Assembly: GCF_000482865.1 (NCBI RefSeq)
Contig: NZ_AXWW01000013.1
Coordinates: 1-64,000, forward strand
Length of the DNA stretch: 64,000 nucleotides
Direction of reading: 5' to 3'
Source: Actinokineospora inagensis DSM 44258
GTDB lineage: Bacteria; Actinomycetota; Actinomycetes; Mycobacteriales; Pseudonocardiaceae
The notes under the pieces were generated by a model. The model was not told the origin of the DNA. It worked only from the letters and a program-made list of their open reading frames with translations, and did no database searches. Each line of letters begins with the position of its first letter. Position 1 is the first letter of the stretch. Positions 1-8,104 of this stretch are shown in pieces. Made by a program: the position numbers and the translations under genes.

Positions 1-40
1 GCGAGGCGGGCGTGACGGGTGCGAGGCGGGCGTGACGGGC
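1..40. repeat. 20-bp direct tandem repeat, two copies, at window edge
   Basis: Two adjacent 20-bp units (GCGAGGCGGGCGTGACGGGT and the same ending in C) match at 19 of 20 positions. The array starts exactly at the window edge, so more copies may lie outside. Read on the minus strand it falls in the open frame of the remnant next to it. Confidence 0.7.
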
Positions 41-171
41 GCGGGTCAGTGAAGGTGTGGGTCTCGTGTTTGCCGGCGTCGTGACGGGTGATGCGGAAGA
101 CCTGTACGGCGGCGGTGTCGTTGACGTTCTCAGGGACGGACGCGGTGTTCGATCCGGCTGCGGACGGGGAC
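1..171 (-). pseudogene. Gene remnant or partial ORF running off the window
   Basis: On the minus strand a frame is open from the stop at 172-174 to the window edge and encodes a protein-like stretch including VQVFRITRHDAGKHETHTF. I see no ATG, GTG or TTG in this frame inside the window and no ribosome binding site, so the piece would need a start in another frame. It looks like a decayed or frameshifted gene whose 3' part lies outside. I do not recognise the family. The call rests only on its protein-like composition. Confidence 0.2.
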
Positions 172-659
172 TAGGGGTGGCTCCGGTCCAGGCCGCGCGC
201 AGCGGGGGTTGACGGTGAACACGTGGCGACCGCCGCAGCCGGTGACGTGGCGGGACGTGGTCGCAGATGGCGTGCGGGGTGCCCACCGCCCCAAGCGGGT
301 GGGCGAGACTCGACCCAGACGATCAAGCACCGAGGCGATCGGCAAGAGGAACGGCACCCTCACGTGATCGCGCGACCGAGGCACTCCCATGATCGACCCA
401 ACCCCGGCCCCCACCCTTCCCGGGGGGCGTCCCCGAGGCCAGTCTACCGGGCAGGCCCGACAGGCAGGGTGGCGTGGATCTTGCCTGTGGATAACTCGGC
501 ACCGGATTGTGACAAGTTGTCGCTGGACCAGGGGAGGAGCGGCCACCTGAACGGGTGGAATTCGCGGCCCGACGTGGATACACAGCGGCATCGGCGCAGG
601 TGGAACGCGTCGGCCGCCCCGGCAGACGGGAAGTCTGGCAAGGCGGCCGACAAAGATGA
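172..659. other. Intergenic region with a dispersed repeat and a DnaA box
   Basis: No convincing gene is seen here; open frames are arginine/proline-rich shadows. The stretch holds one copy of a 49-bp dispersed repeat (402-450) and, 36 bp further on, TGTGGATAA (486-494), the complement of the consensus DnaA box TTATCCACA. It lies just downstream of the minus-strand dipeptidase gene that stops at 660. Confidence 0.6.
402..450. repeat. 49-bp dispersed repeat, copy 1
   Basis: These 49 bases, starting CCCCGGCCCCCACCC and ending CCAGTCTACCGG, recur without a mismatch at 38021-38069. The flanks differ. Both copies are in gene-free DNA and both are followed within 36-54 bp by a DnaA-box-like nonamer in the same orientation. 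The GC-rich half (CCCCGG...CCGAGG) could form imperfect stems. Its function is unknown. Confidence 0.85.
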
Positions 660-2072
660 CTACGAGCGGGCGTGGGCGTCGAGGAGGTGGGCGACGGCCT
701 CGGTGAGGCGTACGGCTTGTTTCACGTGAAGCCATTCGTTGGGGACGTGGGCGTTGCTGTCCGCGCCGAGGGCTCCGGTGATCACGAACTGGGCGGCCGG
801 GTAGCGGCGGGCCAGCAGGCCCATGAACGGGATCGACCCGCCGAGGCCGACGGTCGCCCACGGGTTGCCGAAGACGTCGGTGGAGACCTGGTCGAGTGCG
901 TCGCGCAGCCAGGGGGCGGGTTGTGGGGCGTTCCAGCCGTCCACGTGTTCGACGCGGCTCAGCTCGACCGTCGCGTTGTACGGGACGTCTACGGTCAGGG
1001 CCTCGCGGACGGCTTCGAGCGCCGCGGTCGAGTCGGCAGTGGGGGGCAGGCGGAAGCTCAACGACAACGTGGTGAAGGGGCGGAGGACGTTGCCCGCGTC
1101 GACCGGGATGGGGAAGCCATCGGCGCCGATGACGGAAAGGGTGGGGCGCCAACTGTTGTTGAGGATCAGCTCGACCTCGTCGTCGTCCACCGGGCGGGTG
1201 TCGGCGTGCAGCGGGAACGTGGTGCGGAAGGCGCCGGGGGTGGCGGCGACGGTGGCCGCGGCCTCGGCGATGCGGTCGTCGGGGATGTCGACGTGCATTT
1301 CCTTGATGACGATCTCGCCGCTTTCGGCGTCCTCGATGCGGTCGAGCAGCCGCCGCAGGACGCGGAAAGAGCTCGGGACCACGCCACTCGCGAGACCGGA
1401 GTGCTGGCCGGAATCCAGGACCCGAACGGTCACCGTCGCCGAGGCAAGACCGCGCAATGACGTGGTCAGCCACAGGCGCTCGTAGTCGTTACCGCCGGAG
1501 TCAAGGCAAACGATCAGGCTGACGTCACCGAGCCTGTCTTCCAGTTGTTCCAGGTACGCGGGCAGGTCGGGGCTACCTGATTCCTCACCGGTTTCCAGGA
1601 TCACCACGCACCGGCTGTGCGAGCCGCCACCGGCGCGGACAGCCTCGATCGCGGCGGTGGCGGCGTAACCGGCGTAGCCGTCGTCGGCCGCGCCGCGGCC
1701 GTAGAGCCTGCCGTCCTTGAGCACCGGCTTCCATGGGCCGAGCCCTTCGGCCCAACCGCCGACCGGCGGCTGTTTGTCGAGGTGGCCGTAGAGCAGCACG
1801 GTGCCCTTGTCGTCACCCGTCGCCGGGACGTCGAGGAGGAGAACGGGGGTGCGGTCCGGGAGCTGCACGACCTCGACCTGGGCGCCGGGGATGTCCCTGG
1901 CGGCCAGCCACTCGCGCACGTGCTCCACGGCCGCGTCCAGGTGCCCGTTGGTCGCCCACTGGGCGTCGAACATCGGGGAGAGTGCTGGTATGGCGACCAG
2001 GTCCGACAGGCTGGGCAGGATCTCTGCTTCCCACGTCTGCCGAACGGTCTGCGCAACGGCGGTCTTGTCCAC
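660..2072 (-). CDS. M20 family metallopeptidase (dipeptidase)
   Basis: A 470-residue zinc-dependent amino- or dipeptidase of the M20 family, probably cytoplasmic, releasing amino acids from small peptides. The family metal-site motifs are all visible: YGHLDKQP (His97, Asp99), GRGAADDGYAG (bridging Asp around 130-131), ETGEESGSPDL (catalytic and metal Glu around 163-164), LDSGG, and a C-terminal GADSNAHVPNE carrying the last metal histidine. The lid domain lies roughly between residues 210 and 330. Length is normal for PepV/CNDP-like members. It is a single gene, divergent from the keto-acid dehydrogenase operon. The exact substrate cannot be told from sequence. Confidence 0.9.
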   Translation of the reverse strand: MDKTAVAQTVRQTWEAEILPSLSDLVAIPALSPMFDAQWATNGHLDAAVEHVREWLAARDIPGAQVEVVQLPDRTPVLLLDVPATGDDKGTVLLYGHLDKQPPVGGWAEGLGPWKPVLKDGRLYGRGAADDGYAGYAATAAIEAVRAGGGSHSRCVVILETGEESGSPDLPAYLEQLEDRLGDVSLIVCLDSGGNDYERLWLTTSLRGLASATVTVRVLDSGQHSGLASGVVPSSFRVLRRLLDRIEDAESGEIVIKEMHVDIPDDRIAEAAATVAATPGAFRTTFPLHADTRPVDDDEVELILNNSWRPTLSVIGADGFPIPVDAGNVLRPFTTLSLSFRLPPTADSTAALEAVREALTVDVPYNATVELSRVEHVDGWNAPQPAPWLRDALDQVSTDVFGNPWATVGLGGSIPFMGLLARRYPAAQFVITGALGADSNAHVPNEWLHVKQAVRLTEAVAHLLDAHARS

Positions 2073-2524
2073 GGACCCGATCCTGCCACCCGGACCGGCC
2101 CGCGACCCGAACGCTTAGGGGTTCATCAGGTTCTACCGGGCAGGGTCGGGGTCGGCGCGCGGGGCGGACCGTTCCCGCACCGCGCCGCGCGCCGCCGAAC
2201 TGTGATGCAGGTCACCGGCGGGTCACGATCGCTCGCCGACGGGTCCGGCCGGGTCCGCCTGAGCTGCCCCTACCCCCGGCTGTTCTGACCCCCTAACGTC
2301 GGGCATCCAAGCGTTTCCGCAGCTCAAAGCACCCCTGTGCACAACTGGACGCACCTTCGCGCTCACTCGTGCACACTCACCCGTGTCAGGATGTGAGAGG
2401 AACGCCGTCAGCGCCGACGGTGGCCAACGCCCCAACCCCGATGGCGGTGGCGAACCCGGCGGCGCGTCCGCATGCCGTCGCCATAAGCGACTGCGCGGCA
2501 CAGACACGACTGAGGAGAACGCGC
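2073..2524. other. Intergenic region between dipeptidase and keto-acid dehydrogenase operon
   Basis: This 452-bp gap separates divergent genes and must hold both promoters. I see no RNA gene or clear operator. An in-frame upstream extension of the E1alpha gene to 2369 exists but has low-complexity composition and is treated as non-coding leader. Confidence 0.4.
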
Positions 2525-3730
2525 ATGTCGTCTGCAGAACAGTGGACGCACCCGGAACCCCGGGAGGGGCCCGCCGCAACGGCCGCCGCCCCGACAGCAG
2601 AGCAGGTGATCGCCGGTTTGCGTGCGACCAGTGAGGGTGGGCCGGAGCTGGTCCAGTTGCTGACGCCGGAGGGCGAGCGGGTCGAGAACCCCGAGTTCGA
2701 CCGGTACGTCGCCGATGTCACGGCCGAGGACCTGCGCTCGCTCTACCGGGACATGGTCCTGGTCCGCCGGGCCGACCGCGAGGGCAACGCCCTGCAGCGA
2801 CAGGGTCAACTGGGCATCTGGGTCCCGCTGCTGGGCCAGGAGGCCGCGCAGATCGGCGCCGGGCGGGCGCTGCGCGCGACCGACATGGTGTTCCCCAGCT
2901 ACCGCGAGCACGGCGTGGCCTGGTGCCGCGACATCAGCCCGAAGGACGTCCTGGGCATCTTCCGCGGCACCGACCACGGCAGTTGGGACTCGCAGGCCAA
3001 GCGCTTCCACCCGTACACCATCGTGATCGGCAACCAGGTGCTCAACGCCGCCGGTTACGCGATGGGCCAGCGCTTCGAGGGCAGGGTCGGCGACGACGAC
3101 GGCGAGGCCACCATGGTCTTCTTCGGCGACGGCGCCACCAGCCAGGGCGATGTGCACGAGGGCTTCGTGTGGGCGGCTGTCTACGACGCGCCGCTGGTGT
3201 TCTTCTGCCAGAACAACCAGTGGGCGATCTCCGAGCCGACCGAGCGCCAGTCCCGGTTGCCGCTCTACCAGCGCGCCCGCGGCTACGGCTTCCCCGGCGT
3301 GCGGGTCGACGGCAACGACGTGCTGGCCTCGCTCGCGGTGTCCCGGTGGGCGCTCGACGAGTGCAGGCACGGCAACGGCCCGGTGCTGATCGAGGCGTTC
3401 ACCTACCGGATGGACGCGCACACGACCACCGACGACCCGACCCGCTACCGGCACTCCGACGAGTTGGAGGCCTGGAAGCTGAAGGACCCGATCGAGCGGG
3501 TCCGGGTCAACCTGGTCCGGCACGGCGACGCCGACCAGGACTTCTTCGACTCGGTGCAGGCCGAGGCGGACGCGCTGGCCGCGGACCTGCGCGAGTTCTG
3601 CTTCACCATGCCGCAGCCGCCGACCGAGCAGATCTTCAACCACGTGTACGCGGAGGCCAGCCCGTACCTCGACGCCCAGCGCGACGAGTTCCTGGCCTAC
3701 CACGCGAACTTCACCGGAGGTGAGCACTGA
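2525..3730 (+). CDS. Branched-chain 2-oxo acid dehydrogenase E1 component, alpha subunit
   Basis: A 401-residue thiamine-diphosphate subunit that decarboxylates branched-chain 2-oxo acids (or pyruvate) as part of the E1-E2-E3 complex. The ThDP/Mg motif GDG (201-203) through NNQ (230-232) is intact. The conserved DPTRYR phosphorylation-loop region follows around residue 300. The ATG at 2525 was chosen because GAGGAGA lies 7 bases upstream; a longer frame from 2369 exists but reads as leader. It is followed directly by E1beta (TGATG overlap) and E2. No E3 gene is in the window. The branched-chain assignment is by family resemblance to actinobacterial BkdA; a pyruvate role is possible. Confidence 0.9.
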   Translation: MSSAEQWTHPEPREGPAATAAAPTAEQVIAGLRATSEGGPELVQLLTPEGERVENPEFDRYVADVTAEDLRSLYRDMVLVRRADREGNALQRQGQLGIWVPLLGQEAAQIGAGRALRATDMVFPSYREHGVAWCRDISPKDVLGIFRGTDHGSWDSQAKRFHPYTIVIGNQVLNAAGYAMGQRFEGRVGDDDGEATMVFFGDGATSQGDVHEGFVWAAVYDAPLVFFCQNNQWAISEPTERQSRLPLYQRARGYGFPGVRVDGNDVLASLAVSRWALDECRHGNGPVLIEAFTYRMDAHTTTDDPTRYRHSDELEAWKLKDPIERVRVNLVRHGDADQDFFDSVQAEADALAADLREFCFTMPQPPTEQIFNHVYAEASPYLDAQRDEFLAYHANFTGGEH

Positions 3731-4758
3731 TGGCCGCACCTGTGATCAACAAACCCGGCGCGGCCACCTCGACGGTCCAGTCGCTCACCCTGGGCAAGGC
3801 GCTCAACCTGGGTCTGCGGGCGGCCATGGAGGCCGACCCCAAGGTACTGGTGATGGGTGAGGACGTCGGCAAGCTCGGCGGCGTCTTCCGGATCACCGAC
3901 GGGCTGCAGAAGGACTTCGGCGAGCACCGCGTGCTGGACACGCCGCTGGCCGAGTCCGGCATCATCGGCACCGCGGTCGGCTTGGCCGTGCGCGGGTTCC
4001 GGCCGGTGTGCGAGATCCAGTTCGACGGGTTCATCTTCCCCGGGTTCGACCAGATCGTGTCCCAGGTCGCCAAGCTGCACGCGCGCACCCTGGGTCGGGT
4101 GAAGGTGCCGCTGGTGATCCGGGTCCCGTTCGGCGGCGGCATCGGCGCGGTCGAGCACCACTCCGAGTCCCCCGAGTCGTACTTCGCGCACACCGCTGGC
4201 CTCAAGGTGGTGTCCTGCTCCAACGCGGTCGACGCGTACTGGATGATCCAGCAGGCGATCCAGTGCGACGACCCGGTGCTGTTCTTCGAGCCCAAGCGGT
4301 ACTACCACTCCGGGTTCATGAAGGCCGAGGTCGACACGGAGGCCACCCCGGAGCCGCTGTTCGCGTCCAGGGTGGTGCGCCAGGGCAGCACCGCGACGCT
4401 GGTCGCCTACGGCCCGTCGGTGAAGGTCGCGGTGGACGCGGCCACCGCCGCCGAGGAGGACGGGCACTCACTGGAGGTCATCGACCTGCGCTCGTTGTCC
4501 CCGCTCGACCTGGCCCCGGTGTTCGAGTCGGTGCGCCGCACCGGCCGGCTCGTGGTGGTCAGCGAGGCGCCCGCGGAGGCGTCGCTGACCTCGGAGATCG
4601 CCGCGCGGGTGCAGCAGGAGTGCTTCTACTCGCTGGAGGCGCCGGTGCTGCGGGTGACCGGGTTCGACACGCCGTACCCCCCGGCCAAGCTGGAAGAGGA
4701 GTTCCTCCCAGACCTGGACCGGGTGCTCGACGCCGTCGACCGCTCGCTGGCGTGGTGA
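3730..4758 (+). CDS. Branched-chain 2-oxo acid dehydrogenase E1 component, beta subunit
   Basis: A 342-residue E1beta subunit pairing with the preceding alpha subunit to form the alpha2beta2 decarboxylase. Recognisable landmarks are VMGEDVGKLGGVFRIT (the cofactor-side Glu), DTPLAESGIIGTAVGLA, FGGGIGAVEHHSESPE, and the C-terminal transketolase-like domain ending in ADHRS-equivalent DAVDRSLAW. Its ATG overlaps the alpha stop by one base (TGATG), indicating translational coupling and equal stoichiometry. Length is typical. Confidence 0.92.
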   Translation: MAAPVINKPGAATSTVQSLTLGKALNLGLRAAMEADPKVLVMGEDVGKLGGVFRITDGLQKDFGEHRVLDTPLAESGIIGTAVGLAVRGFRPVCEIQFDGFIFPGFDQIVSQVAKLHARTLGRVKVPLVIRVPFGGGIGAVEHHSESPESYFAHTAGLKVVSCSNAVDAYWMIQQAIQCDDPVLFFEPKRYYHSGFMKAEVDTEATPEPLFASRVVRQGSTATLVAYGPSVKVAVDAATAAEEDGHSLEVIDLRSLSPLDLAPVFESVRRTGRLVVVSEAPAEASLTSEIAARVQQECFYSLEAPVLRVTGFDTPYPPAKLEEEFLPDLDRVLDAVDRSLAW

Positions 4759-4761
4759 CCC

Positions 4762-6165
4762 GTGCCTGAGTACAAGAGCTTCCCGCTGCCGGACACCGCG
4801 GAGGGTTTGACCGAGGCCGAGATCCTGGGCTGGCGCGTCCAGCCGGGGGACACGGTCACGGTGAACCAGATCATCGTCGAGATCGAGACCGCGAAGGCCG
4901 CCGTCGAACTGCCCTGCCCGTGGGCTGGTGTGGTCACCGAGCTGCACGTGCAGCCCGGCCAGACCGTGGACGTCGGCACCCCGATCCTGACCATCGACGT
5001 CGACCCTGGTGGTGCCGCCGCACCGGCTCCGGCCGCCCCGGCCGCCGCCGCGCCCGCCGAGGAGGAGATGAAGCCGCTGGTCGGCTACGGCTCCAAGGCG
5101 GTCACCGCGAAGCGGCGCGCCCGCAGGGGGCCCGCGGTTCCGACCGAGCCCGCGGCCGCCGCGGCGCAGAGCACGGTCGCGGCCTCGTTCGAGCACCGGC
5201 AGGGCCCGATCCCGGACGGGCCGCCGCCGGGAACCCCGCTGGTGCCGTCGGTTCCGGTGGTGCCGGACACCCCGGCGGCGCTGATCGACCTGCCCGGCGG
5301 GTACGTGCCGCTGGCGAAGCCGCCGGTCCGCAAGCTGGCCAAGGACCTCGGCGTCGACCTGCGGGCGCTGTCCGGCTCCGGCACGAACGGCGTGATCACC
5401 CGCGCCGACGTGCAGCAGGCCGCGACCCGGCCCGCCGTTCCCGAACAGGCGCCGTCCACCCGGGAACGCGGTGAGCGGCGGGTGCCGATCAAGGGCGTCC
5501 GCAAGGTCACCGCCCAGGCCATGGTGAGCAGCGCCTTCACCGCGCCGCACGTCACGGAGTTCCTGACCGTCGACGTCACGCCGATGATGGAGTTGCGGGC
5601 CAGGCTGAAGGACCACCCGGAGTTCCGCGGCGTCAAGCTCACCCCGCTCGCGTTCTGCGCGAAGGCCCTGGTGATGGCGGCCCGCCGGACCCCGGAGGTC
5701 AACAGCGCCTGGGACGAGCGGGCCCAGGAGATCGTCTTCAAGGACTACGTGCACCTCGGGATCGCCGCGGCCACCCCGCGCGGCCTGATCGTGCCGAAGA
5801 TCCGCGACGCCGACACCCTGTCCCTGCGCGACCTCGCGGTCGCCCTGGAGTCGCTGACCACGACCGCGCGCGAGGGCAAGACGCCGCCCGCGGACATGGT
5901 CAACGGCACGATCACCATCACCAACGTCGGCGTGTTCGGCGTCGACACGGGGACGCCGATCATCAACCCTGGTGAGTCCGCGATCCTGGCGTTCGGCGCC
6001 ATCCGGGACACGCCGTGGGTGGTCGACGGGGAGATCAAGGTCCGCAAGGTCTGCCAGTTGGCGCTGAGCTTCGACCACCGCCTGGTGGACGGGCAGCAGG
6101 GCTCGGAGTTCCTGGCCGATGTCGGCGCGCTGCTGGCCAACCCGGCGCTGGCCATCACCTACTAG
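4762..6165 (+). CDS. Dihydrolipoamide acyltransferase (E2 component)
   Basis: A 467-residue E2 core of the keto-acid dehydrogenase complex, transferring the acyl group to CoA. One N-terminal lipoyl domain carries the lipoylation site IETAKAAVE (Lys45). An Ala/Pro-rich linker (about 75-185) leads to the E3-binding domain (RKLAKDLGVDLRALSGSG, about 190-220). A second linker leads to the catalytic domain with SFDHRLVDG (His439, Asp443) near the C terminus. The GTG start lies 3 bases after the E1beta stop. The operon ends after this gene at a strong terminator, so E3 (lpd) must be supplied from elsewhere. Confidence 0.92.
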   Translation: MPEYKSFPLPDTAEGLTEAEILGWRVQPGDTVTVNQIIVEIETAKAAVELPCPWAGVVTELHVQPGQTVDVGTPILTIDVDPGGAAAPAPAAPAAAAPAEEEMKPLVGYGSKAVTAKRRARRGPAVPTEPAAAAAQSTVAASFEHRQGPIPDGPPPGTPLVPSVPVVPDTPAALIDLPGGYVPLAKPPVRKLAKDLGVDLRALSGSGTNGVITRADVQQAATRPAVPEQAPSTRERGERRVPIKGVRKVTAQAMVSSAFTAPHVTEFLTVDVTPMMELRARLKDHPEFRGVKLTPLAFCAKALVMAARRTPEVNSAWDERAQEIVFKDYVHLGIAAATPRGLIVPKIRDADTLSLRDLAVALESLTTTAREGKTPPADMVNGTITITNVGVFGVDTGTPIINPGESAILAFGAIRDTPWVVDGEIKVRKVCQLALSFDHRLVDGQQGSEFLADVGALLANPALAITY

Positions 6166-6180
6166 GCGAACCACCGTGAT

Positions 6181-6214
6181 CCGGCCGCGGGAACCCGTTC
6201 CCGCGGCCGGTTTT
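6181..6214 (+). terminator. Rho-independent terminator of the keto-acid dehydrogenase operon
   Basis: A perfect 14-bp inverted repeat (CCGGCCGCGGGAAC at 6181-6194 and its complement at 6197-6210) is followed by TTTT. It lies 15 bases after the E2 stop. Confidence 0.9.
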
Positions 6215-6243
6215 CGTCGGGGGTGGGTTCTAGCGTGGTCGGC

Positions 6244-6777
6244 ATGGAACCTGGGCACGCGATGGACTGGAACACGCAACTCGTCGAGCAACTGGACTGG
6301 ATGTGGGTCAACCAGTTCCGGCCGCGACTGGACGGCCTCACCGACGACGAGTACCACTGGGAGCCGGTCCCGGACATGTGGGGCGTCCGCTCGACCGGCG
6401 ACCGGTACGCCTTGGACGGCGGCACCCCCGAGCAGCCCACCACGATCGCCTGGCGGATGGGCCACCTGGTGGGTGTTTTCGCCGACCGCAGCGCGCGCCA
6501 CTTCAACGGCCCCGCGTTCGACCGCCCCAACCACGACTACGGCGCGACCGCGGGCGAGGGTGTCGCCCAACTCGACTGGGCCTACGAGATCTGGACCGCC
6601 GGGGTGCGGTCGCTCGGGGACGCGGGCCTGGACCGACCGTGCGGACCGTCCGAGGGACCTTTCGCGAAGTACCCGCTCAGCACCCTGGTCCTGCACATCA
6701 ACCGTGAGGCCCTGCACCACGGCGCCGAGATCGCGCTGCTGCGCGACCTCTACCCGCGGCGGCCTATTCGGGCGTAG
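6244..6777 (+). CDS. DinB family protein
   Basis: A 177-residue member of the DinB/YfiT four-helix-bundle superfamily, metal-dependent proteins of which some are mycothiol- or bacillithiol-dependent transferases. Visible are the opening helix WNTQLVEQLDWMW, the DDEYHWEPVP loop, IAWRMGHLVGVFADR with the first metal-type His, and the late HINREALHHGAEIALLRDL with the remaining His residues. An alternative start lies six codons in. It ends 14 bp inside the convergent TetR gene. Biochemical substrate is unknown. Confidence 0.75.
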   Translation: MEPGHAMDWNTQLVEQLDWMWVNQFRPRLDGLTDDEYHWEPVPDMWGVRSTGDRYALDGGTPEQPTTIAWRMGHLVGVFADRSARHFNGPAFDRPNHDYGATAGEGVAQLDWAYEIWTAGVRSLGDAGLDRPCGPSEGPFAKYPLSTLVLHINREALHHGAEIALLRDLYPRRPIRA

Positions 6778-7414
6778 GGGTCCAGACCGCGCCTTCGACC
6801 AGGTCGCCGAACCCCATCCAGACGAGGTTCATCAGCCAGGAGGCGACCACTTTCTCCGGTACCGACGGGTGGTCGAGCCACCAGTCGGCGAGTGACTCGC
6901 CCGCGCCGACCAGGGCCGCCGCAAGTGCCTCGGTGGACTTGACGGCGGAGTCGTCGAGGTCGCTCTCGGCGGCGGAGCGGGCCAGCAGCGCGGTGACGAG
7001 GGTGATCGCGCGGGCGCGCATGGCCAGCAGTTCCTCGCTGAACGGGCCACCCTGGGAGGTGGCCTGCCGGTGCAGGACGCGCCAACTGGCCCGCTGGTCG
7101 CCGACGAACCGGAAGAACGCGCGCAGGCCGTGCCAGAGCTGCATGTCCGGTGGCAGTTCGGCGCGGACCCCGGCGGCGATGGCGGCCATCAGCAGTCCGG
7201 CTTCGCGGCGGATGCAGGCGGCGAACAGGTCTTCCTTGTGGCCGAGGTACGCGTAGATCATCGGCTTGGAGACACCAGCGACGTCGGAGATCTCGTCCAT
7301 CGACGCGTTGTGGTAGCCGTGTTCGGAGAAGACGCGGACGGCGGCGTCGAGGATCTGGCGCTCGCGGACTTCCCGGGGGAGCCGTTTGACCCGCCGCTGC
7401 TCGTCGACGCTCAC
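6764..7414 (-). CDS. TetR family regulator, probably of the lipid module
   Basis: A 216-residue TetR repressor. The N-terminal helix-turn-helix lies at about 15-65 (RQILDAAVRVFSEHGY, SMDEISDVAGVSKPMIYAYLGHKEDLF). The C-terminal ligand domain is all-helical. The gene faces an SCP2-like gene across a short gap that contains the palindrome CCTACT-CAGA-AGTAGG (7456-7471). The same palindrome core lies between the divergent fabG4-type and fadA2-type genes 3.4 kb away, so this protein is the obvious candidate to control both. By family analogy the ligand would be an acyl-CoA or lipid. Start: the GTG/ATG reading MSVDEQRR; a GGGAGG-like site precedes it. Confidence 0.85.
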   Translation of the reverse strand: MSVDEQRRVKRLPREVRERQILDAAVRVFSEHGYHNASMDEISDVAGVSKPMIYAYLGHKEDLFAACIRREAGLLMAAIAAGVRAELPPDMQLWHGLRAFFRFVGDQRASWRVLHRQATSQGGPFSEELLAMRARAITLVTALLARSAAESDLDDSAVKSTEALAAALVGAGESLADWWLDHPSVPEKVVASWLMNLVWMGFGDLVEGAVWTPTPE

Positions 7415-7455
7415 CGCGCACCTCCCTGTTGCCGAGCCAACCTACCCGCCCGTAG

Positions 7456-7471
7456 CCTACTCAGAAGTAGG
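7456..7471. promoter_or_regulatory. Palindromic operator, copy 1 (TetR candidate site)
   Basis: CCTACT (7456-7461), spacer CAGA, AGTAGG (7466-7471). The core CTACTNNNNAGTAG and the flanking TA...GTTW bases recur at 10875-10896 in front of the fabG4/fadA2-type pair. Position between divergent genes and the shared half-sites support an operator; the binding protein is inferred to be the adjacent TetR. Confidence 0.65.
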
Positions 7472-7486
7472 TTTCGGGAGGGTGCC

Positions 7487-7528
7487 ATGCCGATGACGGC
7501 GAACTTCGGCGTAAATCCTAATGGCTAG
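7487..7528 (+). CDS. Possible 13-residue leader peptide
   Basis: An ATG with a good ribosome binding site (CGGGAGGG, 4-5 bases upstream) opens a frame encoding MPMTANFGVNPNG. Its TAG stop (7526-7528) overlaps the start codon of the SCP2-like gene at 7521 by several bases, a layout suited to translational coupling, since the downstream gene has no clear ribosome site of its own. It may instead be an untranslated accident. No family. Confidence 0.3.
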   Translation: MPMTANFGVNPNG

Positions 7529-8090
7529 GCGACGCCGGGTGGCCGAGCCCATACCGGTCGACGTGGACGCCCTGGCTGACGCGATAGACCCGGCCAGGTT
7601 GGACGTCGGCCAGTTCGTTCAGGTCATCGCGGTGCTGCACCTGCTCGGCCAGGTTGGCACCGGGGTCGACCTGGCCGGGATGCGCACCGAGACCTTCCTG
7701 CGCTTCCTCGACCGCGCCTCCCGCGACCAGCTCGTCGCCCTCACCGAGCACCCCGAGTTGCGGCCGGTCGTGTTCACCGAGTTGTTCCGCCGCATGTCGG
7801 AACACTTCGCGGTTGACCGGGTCGGGTCGCAGCGCGCCGTCGTCCACTGGCGCTTCACCGGCGAGAACGGCGAAGACCGGTTCGAGACGGTTATCGCCGA
7901 AGGTAGGTGCGTCACCGGTGTTGACCCCACCGACGACCCGCGCGTGACGGTGACAATCGCGCCAGTGGACTTCTTGCGCGCCATCACCGGTGCGTCCAAC
8001 CTGCCGATGTTGTTCCTGTCGGGTCGGGTGAGGGTTCAGGGCGACATCGCGTTCGCGGCAAGGCTGATCGGCTACTTCGATCTGCCCTGA
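7521..8090 (+). CDS. SCP2 sterol-binding-like domain protein
   Basis: A 189-residue protein whose second half (about 95-189) resembles the SCP2 sterol-transfer fold: a stretch ending in TVTIAPVDFLRAITGASNLP, then LFLSGRVRVQGDIAFAARLIGYF. That pattern of hydrophobic binding tunnel followed by 'GKxxxxGDxxLAxxL' is typical. The N-terminal half is helical with no assigned function. It probably binds a lipid or acyl chain in the cytoplasm. Location next to the TetR operator and the MaoC/FabG4/FadA2 genes supports a role in lipid metabolism. It is in a likely operon with the next gene (14-bp gap). Confidence 0.7.
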   Translation: MARRRRVAEPIPVDVDALADAIDPARLDVGQFVQVIAVLHLLGQVGTGVDLAGMRTETFLRFLDRASRDQLVALTEHPELRPVVFTELFRRMSEHFAVDRVGSQRAVVHWRFTGENGEDRFETVIAEGRCVTGVDPTDDPRVTVTIAPVDFLRAITGASNLPMLFLSGRVRVQGDIAFAARLIGYFDLP

Positions 8091-8104
8091 ACGGGGGACC
8101 GGGC

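Noticed and set aside
130-1473. 447-codon minus-strand frame overlapping the M20 peptidase
   Set aside because: Arg/Pro-rich out-of-frame reading of the peptidase gene.
2369-2524. N-terminal extension of the E1alpha gene
   Set aside because: Composition is not that of the family and a good ribosome site serves the ATG at 2525.
4468-6720. 750-codon minus-strand open frame opposite E1beta/E2
   Set aside because: It is a shadow frame: rich in Arg, Gly, Val and His, and opposed by clearly recognised genes.
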